NCBI GenBank assembly: GCA_016649715.1
Contig: JAENXC010000017.1
Location: 25,755-89,754 of the forward strand
DNA length: 64,000 bases
Reading direction: 5' to 3'
From: Flavobacteriaceae bacterium
Lineage (GTDB): Bacteria > Bacteroidota > Bacteroidia > Flavobacteriales > Flavobacteriaceae
Shown: positions 8,656-15,766 of the stretch, one piece after another
Layout: every line of letters starts with the position of its first letter
Numbering within the stretch: position 1 is the first letter of the stretch
Position numbers and translations under genes: made by a program
Notes under the pieces: model-generated
Told to the model about the DNA's origin: nothing
The model's input: the letters and a program-made list of their open reading frames with translations, nothing else
Database searches by the model: none

Positions 8656-9543
8656 TTAAGTAATACTATAATTCTGGATGGTTTGCCACACAAAATCCGC
8701 TTCTTTAAGAAAGAATTGGTGATCTCCTTTGGAAGAGGTAACAATTCTTGCATTTGTGAATACTTCTGATAACTTTATCATATTCTTAATGGGCGCGATC
8801 GTGTCTTCTTTTCCATGAATAAATAAAACCTCTTTGTCTTTAATCTGTTTTGCTATAGTGTATAAATCTGTATTAAGAATTACTTCGTTCAGGGAATAAT
8901 AATAGCTTTGCCAATGATGCTTTTTTGCATCTTCAAAAACATTTTCCGTCAAATTATCCGGTTTAAATGCTCGTGTCATAAAAATAGGGTGGATCATACA
9001 GATGTATTTCGACAACCAGCTTGTTGAAATTTTATTGACAAACGAATGAGTTGACATAATTTTATTGAATTCTTTAGCGTCTTGATAAACCGGTATGCTA
9101 ATAAAAACACCTTTGTTAAACCATTTGGGTTGTTTCTCTAACAATGCTAATGAAATTATTGCTCCCATAGAATGTCCCCCAATAATAGTTTTCCCATCAT
9201 TAAAACCTTCTTCGTTAAGGATTATCTCAAGGGCGTATAATTGAACAGAAAGAGCATAGTCCCCTTTTGGTTTTGGTGATTCTCCAAAACCAAGAAGATC
9301 TACTATTAGTATCCTATGCGTAAGTGAGATATTTTCAATATCTCGTTTCCAATAATTTAAAGATCCCGTTAGGCCGTGTAACAAAACTATTTTTCGTTCT
9401 CCAAAACCAAATACTTCATAGTTTAACAGCATGGTGTCGGGATGATAAATGGGCTGATTATTGATCTTATAATTCTGATAACCAGCAATCGCGACCACTG
9501 GAAAAATTAATAATATGGAAATTAGTAATAAGGTCAATATCAT
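8656..9543 (-). CDS. membrane-anchored alpha/beta hydrolase
   Basis: Serine hydrolase fold, 295 aa. An N-terminal hydrophobic segment (about residues 1-22) anchors or exports it. The oxyanion HG is seen in [12 protein letters not shown] (about 54), the nucleophile elbow is GHSMG (about 122-126), the acid is likely the Asp in GKEDTIAP, and the His lies in KGDHQFF near the C-terminus. Substrate unknown. The ATG overlaps the stop of the aldolase/symporter hybrid frame by four bases, so it may once have been coupled to that gene. About 140 bases without a gene separate it from the universal stress protein downstream. Confidence 0.88.
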   Translation of the reverse strand: MILTLLLISILLIFPVVAIAGYQNYKINNQPIYHPDTMLLNYEVFGFGERKIVLLHGLTGSLNYWKRDIENISLTHRILIVDLLGFGESPKPKGDYALSVQLYALEIILNEEGFNDGKTIIGGHSMGAIISLALLEKQPKWFNKGVFISIPVYQDAKEFNKIMSTHSFVNKISTSWLSKYICMIHPIFMTRAFKPDNLTENVFEDAKKHHWQSYYYSLNEVILNTDLYTIAKQIKDKEVLFIHGKEDTIAPIKNMIKLSEVFTNARIVTSSKGDHQFFLKEADFVWQTIQNYSIT

Positions 9544-10292
9544 TGGTTTATATTAATTATATTTTTATTATCACTATTTTGATTTAACACAGTGTCTCTT
9601 CCATAAAATTTATTGAAAACTATACATGCAGTCAAATCTCCTGTCACATTAACTGCCGTCCTAAACATTCCCAATAATCTTTCCACACCAATGATAGTAG
9701 TCATTCCCAGATTATGGGCTTCTTCAAAAGCTTCAGCTATTTCTTTAAGCTGTCTATTACTTTCCTGTGAACCAAAATAAATGGTAGCTCCAACAGCAAT
9801 TGCTCCCATATCCCAAGCCGATTTTCACCTTACCAAAGAGCGTTTGGTCATACTTATTGGGATTGGTGAGAAGCTCATTGTGGTTGATTTTTACAATGAA
9901 CGGTATTTTATGGGCGTACTTTCTTGCGTTCAGTCCAAAACGCCAAAGGTGGAAGCTACACCATTGCAACCAGCCTCAATGGCAAGTTTTATAATATTCT
10001 CTGGGTCGAAGTAATCTGGGTTTTTACAGAATGAAAAGGCCACATTATGTTCGATGCCCTGATCCACCGGGAGGAAACTTAAATATCCTGTACCTGCAAG
10101 GTTTCCGTGGTTGTACAATTGGGAAAGGCTTCGCAACACCTCTGGATTCCTGTTACTATTGACAAATACCTTGTCAATAGTATTTTTACTCGGGGTTTGC
10201 AATTCATCTTTTGTGATTTTCTCACAAACATAGTCCAGATAAAAGGAAGCTTTGTCACCAAAATGTTCTGCTATTTTTTCGTAGGTATTCAT
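9540..10292 (-). pseudogene. fbaB: class I fructose-bisphosphate aldolase remnant fused to a dicarboxylate symporter tail
   Basis: Three parts on the minus strand. From 10292 to about 9938 is an intact aldolase N-terminus (MNTYEKIAEHFGDKASFYL onward, to GVASTFGVL). A base seems to be lost from a G run near 9936-9940 (GTTTTGGACTG; one more G is expected), so the frame hits a stop at 9930, while the continuation [20 protein letters not shown] is read one frame over to about 9826. A second indel near 9822 returns to the first frame at [15 protein letters not shown]. At about 9693 aldolase similarity ends after GMTTI and the frame runs directly into [17 protein letters not shown], the C-terminal signature of DctA/GltP-type symporters, ending at 9540. 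A deletion has therefore joined two genes and the aldolase is disabled. Confidence 0.9.
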
Positions 10293-10329
10293 GATTATTT
10301 TTTCAATTGATTGCTATATTTTTCGATTT

Positions 10330-11685
10330 TTAATTAATCATTTTTTTGTTTGTGGTTTGCATTCCCATCGGCATATCGCCGTCGTCATCTGTATGTGAAA
10401 TCATAAAAAGACGTTCCGCGACGAATATTAAAACAATCCCGATTGCTGCTACAATTAGCACCAATGGATCGTTAAGGTATTTTATATAAAGAAATGCAGA
10501 AAGAACCGCAACATCCATTACAATGGCTATTAATGGAATGATTGGTAGAAAATCCACTTCTTTTTTTAGGTGGCGAAAAAGTCCCCAATGGATAGCAATA
10601 TCCATAATGAGGTAAAAAATAGCCCCAATAGAAGCAATCCTTGTTAAATCAAACAGAACAGTGAGTAAAATAGCCAGTGAAACCGTGAATATGAGGGCGG
10701 GATTTTTAAAATTCCCCATTCTTTTTAGGGACGGCACTTGCTTCATATTGCTCAACATCGCCAACAAGCGTGATGCCGAAAACACACTTGCGATAACACC
10801 AGAAAAGGTTGCTATAATAGCTATTGATATGGTAATCCAAGAACCCCATTCCCCAAAAATGGGTTGTGCCGCAGCGGCCAAGGCGTAATCCTTTGCTTCA
10901 ATTATTTCTGGGATACTTAAACCTCCTGCAACAGCCAGTGCCAGGGCTACATAAATAAATGTGCAAATAAGAATTGAGAACACAATGGACCGCCCAAGAT
11001 TTTTATGGGGGTTTTTAATATCCCCACCCTGATTTGTAATAGTAGTGAATCCTTTATAAGCGAGGATTGCCAAGGCCAATGCGGCTACAAAGCCTAATCC
11101 CTGTGGTAATGCTTCTGTATTATTAGGGATATAATTTCCGGTAATATCTGCAAACCCGGAAGCAATAAGACCCGCAATGGCGAGCAATGCAATTCCCACT
11201 ACTTTGATAATTGCTGTAAAGGTGGCTGTTGCGCCAATAACTTTGTTTCCTAAAATATTGATGATATAAGCTGTTACCAAAAGAAGAATACCAAGAATGG
11301 ATGCGTAACCAGCCAAACTTTCTGGGAACAACCGAAGCGTATATGCTCCAAAAGTGCCTGCTACCAAACTTTCTGAAACCACCATTGAGACATACATCAA
11401 CAAAGAAAAGACACCTGTCGTGGTTCCAAGGCCATAGGATTTGTTCAAGAATTTAACAACACCTCCAGAAGATGGAAAAGCATTTGAAAACTTCACATAA
11501 GAGTATGAACTAAAACCTACCACGATAGCACCTGCAATAAAAGCAACCGGAAATAAATCGCCCACCAACTCGGCGATTTGCCCCATAAGGACGAATATCC
11601 CCGCACCGATCATTACGCCAGTGCCAAGGGATATGGAACCTATTAGGGAAAGCTTATTATTTTTGCCTGTGGTGTTTTTTATCAT
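10330..11685 (-). CDS. APC-family amino acid permease
   Basis: Inner-membrane secondary transporter of 451 aa with about 12 hydrophobic segments. The first helix carries the unwound APC motif GTGVMIGAGIFVL (about residues 22-34), and a later NQGGDIKNPHKNLGRSI sequence (about 217-233) matches the loop after TM6 in this family. Transports amino acids or polyamines by family knowledge; the substrate cannot be read from the sequence. Its start shares one base with the stop of nhaA upstream, so both belong to one transcription unit. The Met/Asp-rich C-terminal tail (HTDDDGDMPMGMQ) is unusual and may touch metals. Confidence 0.9.
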   Translation of the reverse strand: MIKNTTGKNNKLSLIGSISLGTGVMIGAGIFVLMGQIAELVGDLFPVAFIAGAIVVGFSSYSYVKFSNAFPSSGGVVKFLNKSYGLGTTTGVFSLLMYVSMVVSESLVAGTFGAYTLRLFPESLAGYASILGILLLVTAYIINILGNKVIGATATFTAIIKVVGIALLAIAGLIASGFADITGNYIPNNTEALPQGLGFVAALALAILAYKGFTTITNQGGDIKNPHKNLGRSIVFSILICTFIYVALALAVAGGLSIPEIIEAKDYALAAAAQPIFGEWGSWITISIAIIATFSGVIASVFSASRLLAMLSNMKQVPSLKRMGNFKNPALIFTVSLAILLTVLFDLTRIASIGAIFYLIMDIAIHWGLFRHLKKEVDFLPIIPLIAIVMDVAVLSAFLYIKYLNDPLVLIVAAIGIVLIFVAERLFMISHTDDDGDMPMGMQTTNKKMIN

Positions 11686-13019
11686 TATGCTTTTTTACTT
11701 GTTTGTATATTTTTAGAACTTTTCATTAAAATGATGGAACCTATTATTCCTGCAATAAGAGAGGAAAACAGAATGCTTACTTTGGCTGAGAATATGAAAG
11801 ATTCATCTGTGAAGGCCAGTTCATTTATAAACAGGGATATGGTAAAACCGATGCCCCCGAGAAAGGCCGTCCCATAAATCATGTTCCAAGTCACACCTTT
11901 AGGGAGCTTGGCAAGTTTAAGCGCGACCAATATTCTGGAAAAGGTTGCAATGCCTATGAATTTTCCGAAAATCAGCCCTAAACCGACTCCTATACCAACA
12001 GGGCTGGTTATTACCTTCAGCAAATCTCCATGGAGGTGTATCCCCGCATTTGCCAGCGCAAAAAGGGGCAGTACTATAAAGTCGACAATTGGGCTCAATG
12101 CTTTTTCCAACTTTTGAAGCGGTGTTTCAGCTTCTGAGCTTGTAGATTTTATTTTCTCCAAAATATCGAGTTGTTCGCTAGAAATTAGCGTTCCTTTTAC
12201 AGGTTTTATTTTTATAAAACGAGAATGAAGTGTGCTTAAACGTTTTAGAAAAGTATCTTTCTCAATTTTTACGCGTCCCGGAATTGCAATAGCTGTTAGT
12301 ATTCCAGCAATAGTAGGATGAACTCCGGAGAAAAAGAAGGCAAGCCATACACCACCTATTCCTATAATTGCATAAAACCACATTTTTCTGATACCTACAT
12401 AGTTACCAATAATCAATATGCCGAAGAAAAGTAGGGCATGGAACAAATTCATCATAGAAATGCCCGATGTATAAAAAATAGCTATTACCAAGACCCCTCC
12501 CAGGTCATCGACGATTGCAAGCGTTACTAAAAAAATCCGTAATGCTGCTGGCAAACGCTTTCCGAAAAGAGCTAATACACCCAATGAAAATGCAATATCT
12601 GTTGCCATAGGAATCCCCCAACCCTGCGAGGCTTCGCCAGTAGTATTGAACAGAAAATAAATAAGGGCAGGAAAAGCCATACCGCCTATGGCTGCTCCGA
12701 TAGGAAGTATGGTATTTTGAGGAGTCGATAGTTTCCCACCTATTATTTCACGTTTCAATTCCAAACCAACTTGAAGGAAGAACAAGGCCATTAAGCCGTC
12801 GTTGATCCAACGTATCACAGGTTCTGTGATTTCAAAATCACCTATGGCAAAGGAGATGTCCGTTCTTATTAAACTGCGGTACATTTCCTGCCAAGGAGAA
12901 TTTGCCCAAACCATAGCGACTATAACGGTTATCAATAAGAGAATACCTGTATTGTTCAGGCCTTTGAAAGTAGTACTAAATAATGTACGGATGGTACTGT
13001 ATGTTTTTTCCTTTATCAT
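11685..13019 (-). CDS. nhaA: Na+/H+ antiporter NhaA
   Basis: Inner-membrane antiporter that expels Na+ in exchange for protons, 444 aa. Family marks seen: a TM2-TM3 region with NDGLMALFFLQVGLELKRE (about 71-89) and the paired aspartates in TLAIVDDLGGVLVIAIFY (about 165-182), equivalent to the ion-binding Asp163/Asp164 of E. coli NhaA, preceded by MATDIAFSLGVL. Longer than E. coli NhaA (388 aa) because of a hydrophilic loop at about 255-305. Followed without a gap by the APC permease. A gap of about 150 bases lies on its upstream side. Confidence 0.95.
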   Translation of the reverse strand: MIKEKTYSTIRTLFSTTFKGLNNTGILLLITVIVAMVWANSPWQEMYRSLIRTDISFAIGDFEITEPVIRWINDGLMALFFLQVGLELKREIIGGKLSTPQNTILPIGAAIGGMAFPALIYFLFNTTGEASQGWGIPMATDIAFSLGVLALFGKRLPAALRIFLVTLAIVDDLGGVLVIAIFYTSGISMMNLFHALLFFGILIIGNYVGIRKMWFYAIIGIGGVWLAFFFSGVHPTIAGILTAIAIPGRVKIEKDTFLKRLSTLHSRFIKIKPVKGTLISSEQLDILEKIKSTSSEAETPLQKLEKALSPIVDFIVLPLFALANAGIHLHGDLLKVITSPVGIGVGLGLIFGKFIGIATFSRILVALKLAKLPKGVTWNMIYGTAFLGGIGFTISLFINELAFTDESFIFSAKVSILFSSLIAGIIGSIILMKSSKNIQTSKKA

Positions 13020-13167
13020 TATTGAACTGTGTTCTTTCTGAAAATTTTGGTGTCTGATTTTTGTATTCTTAAGAACTTGCGGAGTTTTTTATAAAATTTC
13101 TAAAAATCAGGCGGTTTCTTTTTCATAGGTGGATTAGCTAACCGTCTAATTAAAACCAACCATCAAT

Positions 13168-13443
13168 CTATTTGGTTTTTATTTGAGCATTATAAAAAGC
13201 ACCAATACAAGCACCAATCAACCATCCTAAAATGAATGTTTGTATAATTCCAAAGAAAGCTTCCAATAATGGTACATCCATCCTGATAATATTGGTAGTG
13301 TCCAAGCCGTGCAACAGGCTATTGAAAAAAGTGATTGTACCTTCTTGTCCTGCCGTTGCCATTACGATCATGCAGCCCAGATAAATTAGGGTACCTGTGA
13401 GACCGAAGGCAAAACCGAGTTTTTTTACGTTTAATCGATTCAT
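13168..13443 (-). CDS. DUF5676-like small membrane protein
   Basis: 91-residue inner-membrane protein with two hydrophobic helices (about 10-32 and 62-85), matching the DUF5676 pattern as I recall it (VKKLGFAFGLTGTLIYLGC ... ILGWLIGACIGAFYN). Function unknown; the family is common in heavy-metal gene clusters. Follows the SHOCT protein by 17 bases on the same strand, so likely cotranscribed with it. Confidence 0.8.
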   Translation of the reverse strand: MNRLNVKKLGFAFGLTGTLIYLGCMIVMATAGQEGTITFFNSLLHGLDTTNIIRMDVPLLEAFFGIIQTFILGWLIGACIGAFYNAQIKTK

Positions 13444-13460
13444 AGTTTTATGGTTTTGAG

Positions 13461-13679
13461 TTAGTTTTCTGAGTTTAAAATCTTTTTTGATTCCTCAAAT
13501 TCTTCCTTGGAAATTTCGCCTTTTGCAAAACGCTTTTTCAAAATTTCCAGTGGGCTTTCTTTTATTGATTTTTGATATGGGATATCTGCTGGAATAAAGA
13601 ATATCCAAGCAAGAAATATGACCCAAATAATCCACCATATAAGGTGCATTCCTCCAAAACTTCCATCGTAATAGTGCAT
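13461..13679 (-). CDS. SHOCT-domain membrane protein, copy 1
   Basis: 72-aa protein with one N-terminal membrane helix and a C-terminal SHOCT motif (SPLEILKKRFAKGEISKEEFEE). Nearly identical in its first 60 residues to the protein at 14295-14519, and both are preceded by an HMA-type sequence, so a tandem duplication is evident. SHOCT motifs are usually interaction or oligomerisation modules; a specific role is not known. Another, more distant SHOCT protein is at 26562-26753. Confidence 0.85.
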   Translation of the reverse strand: MHYYDGSFGGMHLIWWIIWVIFLAWIFFIPADIPYQKSIKESPLEILKKRFAKGEISKEEFEESKKILNSEN

Positions 13680-13700
13680 AATTTTTAATTTTAGATGTTA

Positions 13701-13849
13701 TTAATTTATTGCTGTTATTGCATAGCCGTATAGTTCTTTGAGTTGATTTTTCAACTCATTTAAAGTAAGGTCTTCCTTCATTGTGATTATGGTAGCTCCT
13801 TTTGGTGACATGAATATTTCCGCTTTTTCAATAATGGCTTCAGGACAAT
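13701..13849 (-). pseudogene. truncated copy of HMA-domain gene, lacking the CxxC part
   Basis: On the complement, the sequence ending at a TAA at 13701 reads EKAEIFMSPKGATIITMKE and continues to YGYAITAIN. It aligns with the C-terminal two thirds of the HMA protein at 14539-14757. The segment with the metal-binding CSGC site is missing; upstream of about 13850 the sequence no longer matches, and 13861-13921 instead begins a short frame, MEKIHESPEMRGCNPQYQ, that stops at once. So this copy cannot carry copper and is a deletion product of the HMA-SHOCT duplication. Confidence 0.85.
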
Positions 13850-13937
13850 TTAGTCCAACTGGTATTGAGGGTTACATCCTCTCATTTCAGGACTTTCGTG
13901 TATCTTCTCCATCCTGTTTGGTTACGAAATATTAAAT

Positions 13938-14273
13938 TTAAATAATATCATCAGGTTTCAATGTTTTCACTTTGACAGCCTCTAATATTTCACTAACGTA
14001 TATAACCCCATCACCAGGATATCCTGTTATCCCATTTTCATGAATGATTTGCATCGCTTTGGTAACCTTTTCATCAGAAATGATCATTTCTATCTTAGCT
14101 ATTTTTGAGTGAGAAAAAGGATGGCTAAGCGATGACCATTCTTTTCTGTTATCTGAATAACGTCCTGTTCCTTCCCCTTCAAATACGGTCAAACCTAAAA
14201 AGCCTTCTTCCCTAAGTTTGTTGACAATGTCCGTGAGTCTTTTTGGTCTTACAAAGGCTTTTATTTCTTTCAT
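13938..14273 (-). CDS. P-II-like signalling protein
   Basis: 111-residue cytosolic protein of the P-II fold: MKEIKAFVRPKRLTDIVNKL at the start, the B-loop-like GYPGDGVIYV at about 84-93. The T-loop (about residues 36-58, TGRYSDNRKEWSSLSHPF) is rich in Ser, His and Trp and lacks the usual Tyr-51 uridylylation context, so classical nitrogen signalling is unlikely. Diverged P-II proteins occur next to metal and CusCBA-type genes, where they may bind a metal or nucleotide; that is inference. Sits between the two copies of the HMA-SHOCT unit. Confidence 0.88.
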   Translation of the reverse strand: MKEIKAFVRPKRLTDIVNKLREEGFLGLTVFEGEGTGRYSDNRKEWSSLSHPFSHSKIAKIEMIISDEKVTKAMQIIHENGITGYPGDGVIYVSEILEAVKVKTLKPDDII

Positions 14274-14294
14274 TTTTCATGTGGTTTTAAAAAG

Positions 14295-14519
14295 TTATTT
14301 ATTATCAATAATACCTAATGTTTCCCTTTTTTCTTCAAATTCTTCCTTGGATATTTCGCCTTTTGCAAAACGCTTTTTCAAAATTTCCAGTGGGCTCTCT
14401 TTCTTTGTTTTTTGATATGGGATATCCATAGGAATAAAGAATATCCAAACAAGAAAGACAATCCATATAATCCACCATATTAGGTGCATACCTCCAAAAC
14501 TTCCATCGTAATAGTGCAT
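14295..14519 (-). CDS. SHOCT-domain membrane protein, copy 2
   Basis: 74-aa paralogue of the 13461-13679 protein: one membrane helix (about 10-30) and SPLEILKKRFAKGEISKEEF near the C-terminus. Follows the intact HMA gene by 19 bases and precedes the P-II-like gene by 21 bases. The two SHOCT genes begin with the same string of codons (MHYYDGSFGGMHLIWWIIW), evidence of a recent duplication. Confidence 0.85.
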   Translation of the reverse strand: MHYYDGSFGGMHLIWWIIWIVFLVWIFFIPMDIPYQKTKKESPLEILKKRFAKGEISKEEFEEKRETLGIIDNK

Positions 14520-14538
14520 AATTTTTAGATTTAAATTG

Positions 14539-14757
14539 TTATTGATTTATTTCAGTTATTGTATATCCGCCAAGGGCATTGAGCTGCTTTTGTAGCTCAT
14601 CTACCGAAAGAGCTTCCTTCATAGTGATAATTGTAGCTCCTTTTGGTGCGAGAAAAATCTCTGCTTTTTCGATGTTGGGATGTTCTTCCAAGGTCTTCTT
14701 GACCCTTGCCACACAACCACTGCAACTGATTCCGTTTATTTGATATTTGTGTTTCAT
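14539..14757 (-). CDS. heavy-metal-associated (HMA) domain protein, copper chaperone-like
   Basis: Small cytosolic metal-binding protein, about 72 aa. It has the HMA fold signature GISCSGCVARVKKTLEEHP with the CxxC site at residues about 11-14, then the beta strand IEKAEIFLAPKGA. The frame is open further upstream to 14808, but the ATG at 14757 starts the domain properly (MKHKYQINGISCSGC) and avoids overlap with the upstream gene. Ala replaces the usual Met before the first Cys (MxCxxC becomes ISCSGC). Likely passes Cu(I) to a P-ATPase; target inferred from the neighbourhood. Confidence 0.88.
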   Translation of the reverse strand: MKHKYQINGISCSGCVARVKKTLEEHPNIEKAEIFLAPKGATIITMKEALSVDELQKQLNALGGYTITEINQ

Positions 14758-14767
14758 TACGTTCAAT

Positions 14768-15037
14768 TTAATGGTGATGATGGCCTTTGTGCTCATCTTT
14801 TGGTTCAACCAAAGGCTTTTCTATACTATTTTGGGATTCACTTTGTTTATGCTGTGAATGGTTATGACCACTGTGTCCATGTAACCCGTGAGGCATTAAT
14901 AGGTGACAGGCAAACATAAAAATGATGAAAATAAAGAGGGATAAACCGCCTCCAATCCCAAATGTTGGTGCCAAAAAGATGAACAGTAGTGGTAGCCCAC
15001 AGCCGATGACCATCCATAGCCAGTGGTATTTTTCCAT
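14768..15037 (-). CDS. small His-rich membrane protein
   Basis: 89 aa: two hydrophobic helices (about 6-27 and 29-47), then a tail rich in His (HGLHGHSGHNHSQHKQ and a terminal GHHHH). Resembles the small DUF2933-type membrane proteins found beside copper genes, by pattern only. The tail probably binds Cu, Ni or Zn. Ten bases separate it from the HMA gene downstream. Confidence 0.75.
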   Translation of the reverse strand: MEKYHWLWMVIGCGLPLLFIFLAPTFGIGGGLSLFIFIIFMFACHLLMPHGLHGHSGHNHSQHKQSESQNSIEKPLVEPKDEHKGHHHH

Positions 15038-15062
15038 TGTTTTTACTTTTAGATGTTAAAAT

Positions 15063-15584
15063 TTAATGATGCTCGGTATGGTTCTCTTTGATTGGGCTAC
15101 CCATCTTATTCATATTCTGCATACCTGACTTGCCGGCAGGCAGGTCCATTCCCTTTTCGCCCATCATTTTTTTACAGGATTCCATACAGTCTTCGCTCAT
15201 CATCCCGTTTTGGTGCATCATTTGCATCATTGAGTTCATTGTTTCCGGGCTTTTCATCATTCCGTTCATCATTTCGTGCATCATAGTTTTGTTGCCCATC
15301 ATGTTTTTCATCATCATACTGTCTTTCATCATCATTTGCATTCCTCCGCCCTGCATCATAGAGCCCATCATTTTCCTGTTGCCCTGCATCATTTGCATTG
15401 CTTGTGGGTTGTTGTGCATACTTTCCATAAACCCGGCCATATAATCGTCATTTTCGGTTATGGCATTGAAAACCTCTGTGCGGGTTTCGGGGTTTTCCAG
15501 TACTGCTTGAGGGTCTTTTTGTTGTTTACAACTGTTTAGGCTTACAAGCCCAATCATCGATAAAATAATTGCAAGTGTTTTCAT
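15063..15584 (-). CDS. Met-rich lipoprotein, putative copper-binding
   Basis: 173-aa exported lipoprotein: signal peptide with lipobox SLNSC (Cys at about 19). The centre (about 60-140) holds many M-rich units such as MMGSMMQGGGMQMMMKD, and the end carries CMESCKKMMGEKGMD and HTEHH, all good Cu(I)/Ag(I) ligands. A similar Met-rich lipoprotein is at 26822-27382. The palindromic repeat at 15123-15145 is translated in frame as LPAGKSGM close to the C-terminus. Probably binds copper in the periplasm or at the outer membrane. Confidence 0.85.
   Translation of the reverse strand: MKTLAIILSMIGLVSLNSCKQQKDPQAVLENPETRTEVFNAITENDDYMAGFMESMHNNPQAMQMMQGNRKMMGSMMQGGGMQMMMKDSMMMKNMMGNKTMMHEMMNGMMKSPETMNSMMQMMHQNGMMSEDCMESCKKMMGEKGMDLPAGKSGMQNMNKMGSPIKENHTEHH
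15123..15145. repeat. short palindromic repeat inside Met-rich lipoprotein gene
   Basis: ACCTGACTTGCCGGCAGGCAGG-type inverted repeat. Same element family as at 1556 and translated in the same way (LPAGKSGM on the minus strand), keeping the frame open. Confidence 0.75.
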
Positions 15585-15638
15585 AGGTGTTTGTTTTAAA
15601 TTAATTGTTTAGAATTATTGGTTTTGCAGTATTTTGTT

Positions 15639-15766
15639 CTGCATAACTTTCGTTGTTATCTATATAATTTCATCGTTAAAATTTCGTTTTCCATTCTTCT
15701 GTGTTTCTATAATCTGTTATACTGATTCCAATTACATCTTTAAATCGTCTTACAAGTGATTTACAC
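15639..15766 (-). pseudogene. C-terminal remnant of an AraC-type regulator
   Basis: A stretch matching the 3' end of the AraC-like gene at 21648-22229. The complement reads RRFKDVIGISITDYRNTEEWK, against RQFKEIVGMSMTDYKNTENWK in the intact gene. Small indels break the frame: one before the RRF part and one after EWKTKF. Bases 15639-15675 match 21625-21661 exactly, downstream sequence included. No N-terminal part is present. The stop codon of the VKOR/SPW gene at 15761 lies inside this remnant. Confidence 0.8.

Noticed and set aside
8560..8769. Plus-strand frame of 69 codons in the gap after the hydrolase gene
   Set aside because: It runs into the antisense of the alpha/beta hydrolase and shows no recognisable protein features.
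15088..15539. Three plus-strand frames rich in Ile, Ser or His
   Set aside because: Antisense to the Met-rich lipoprotein; ATG/CAT-rich codons keep several frames open.
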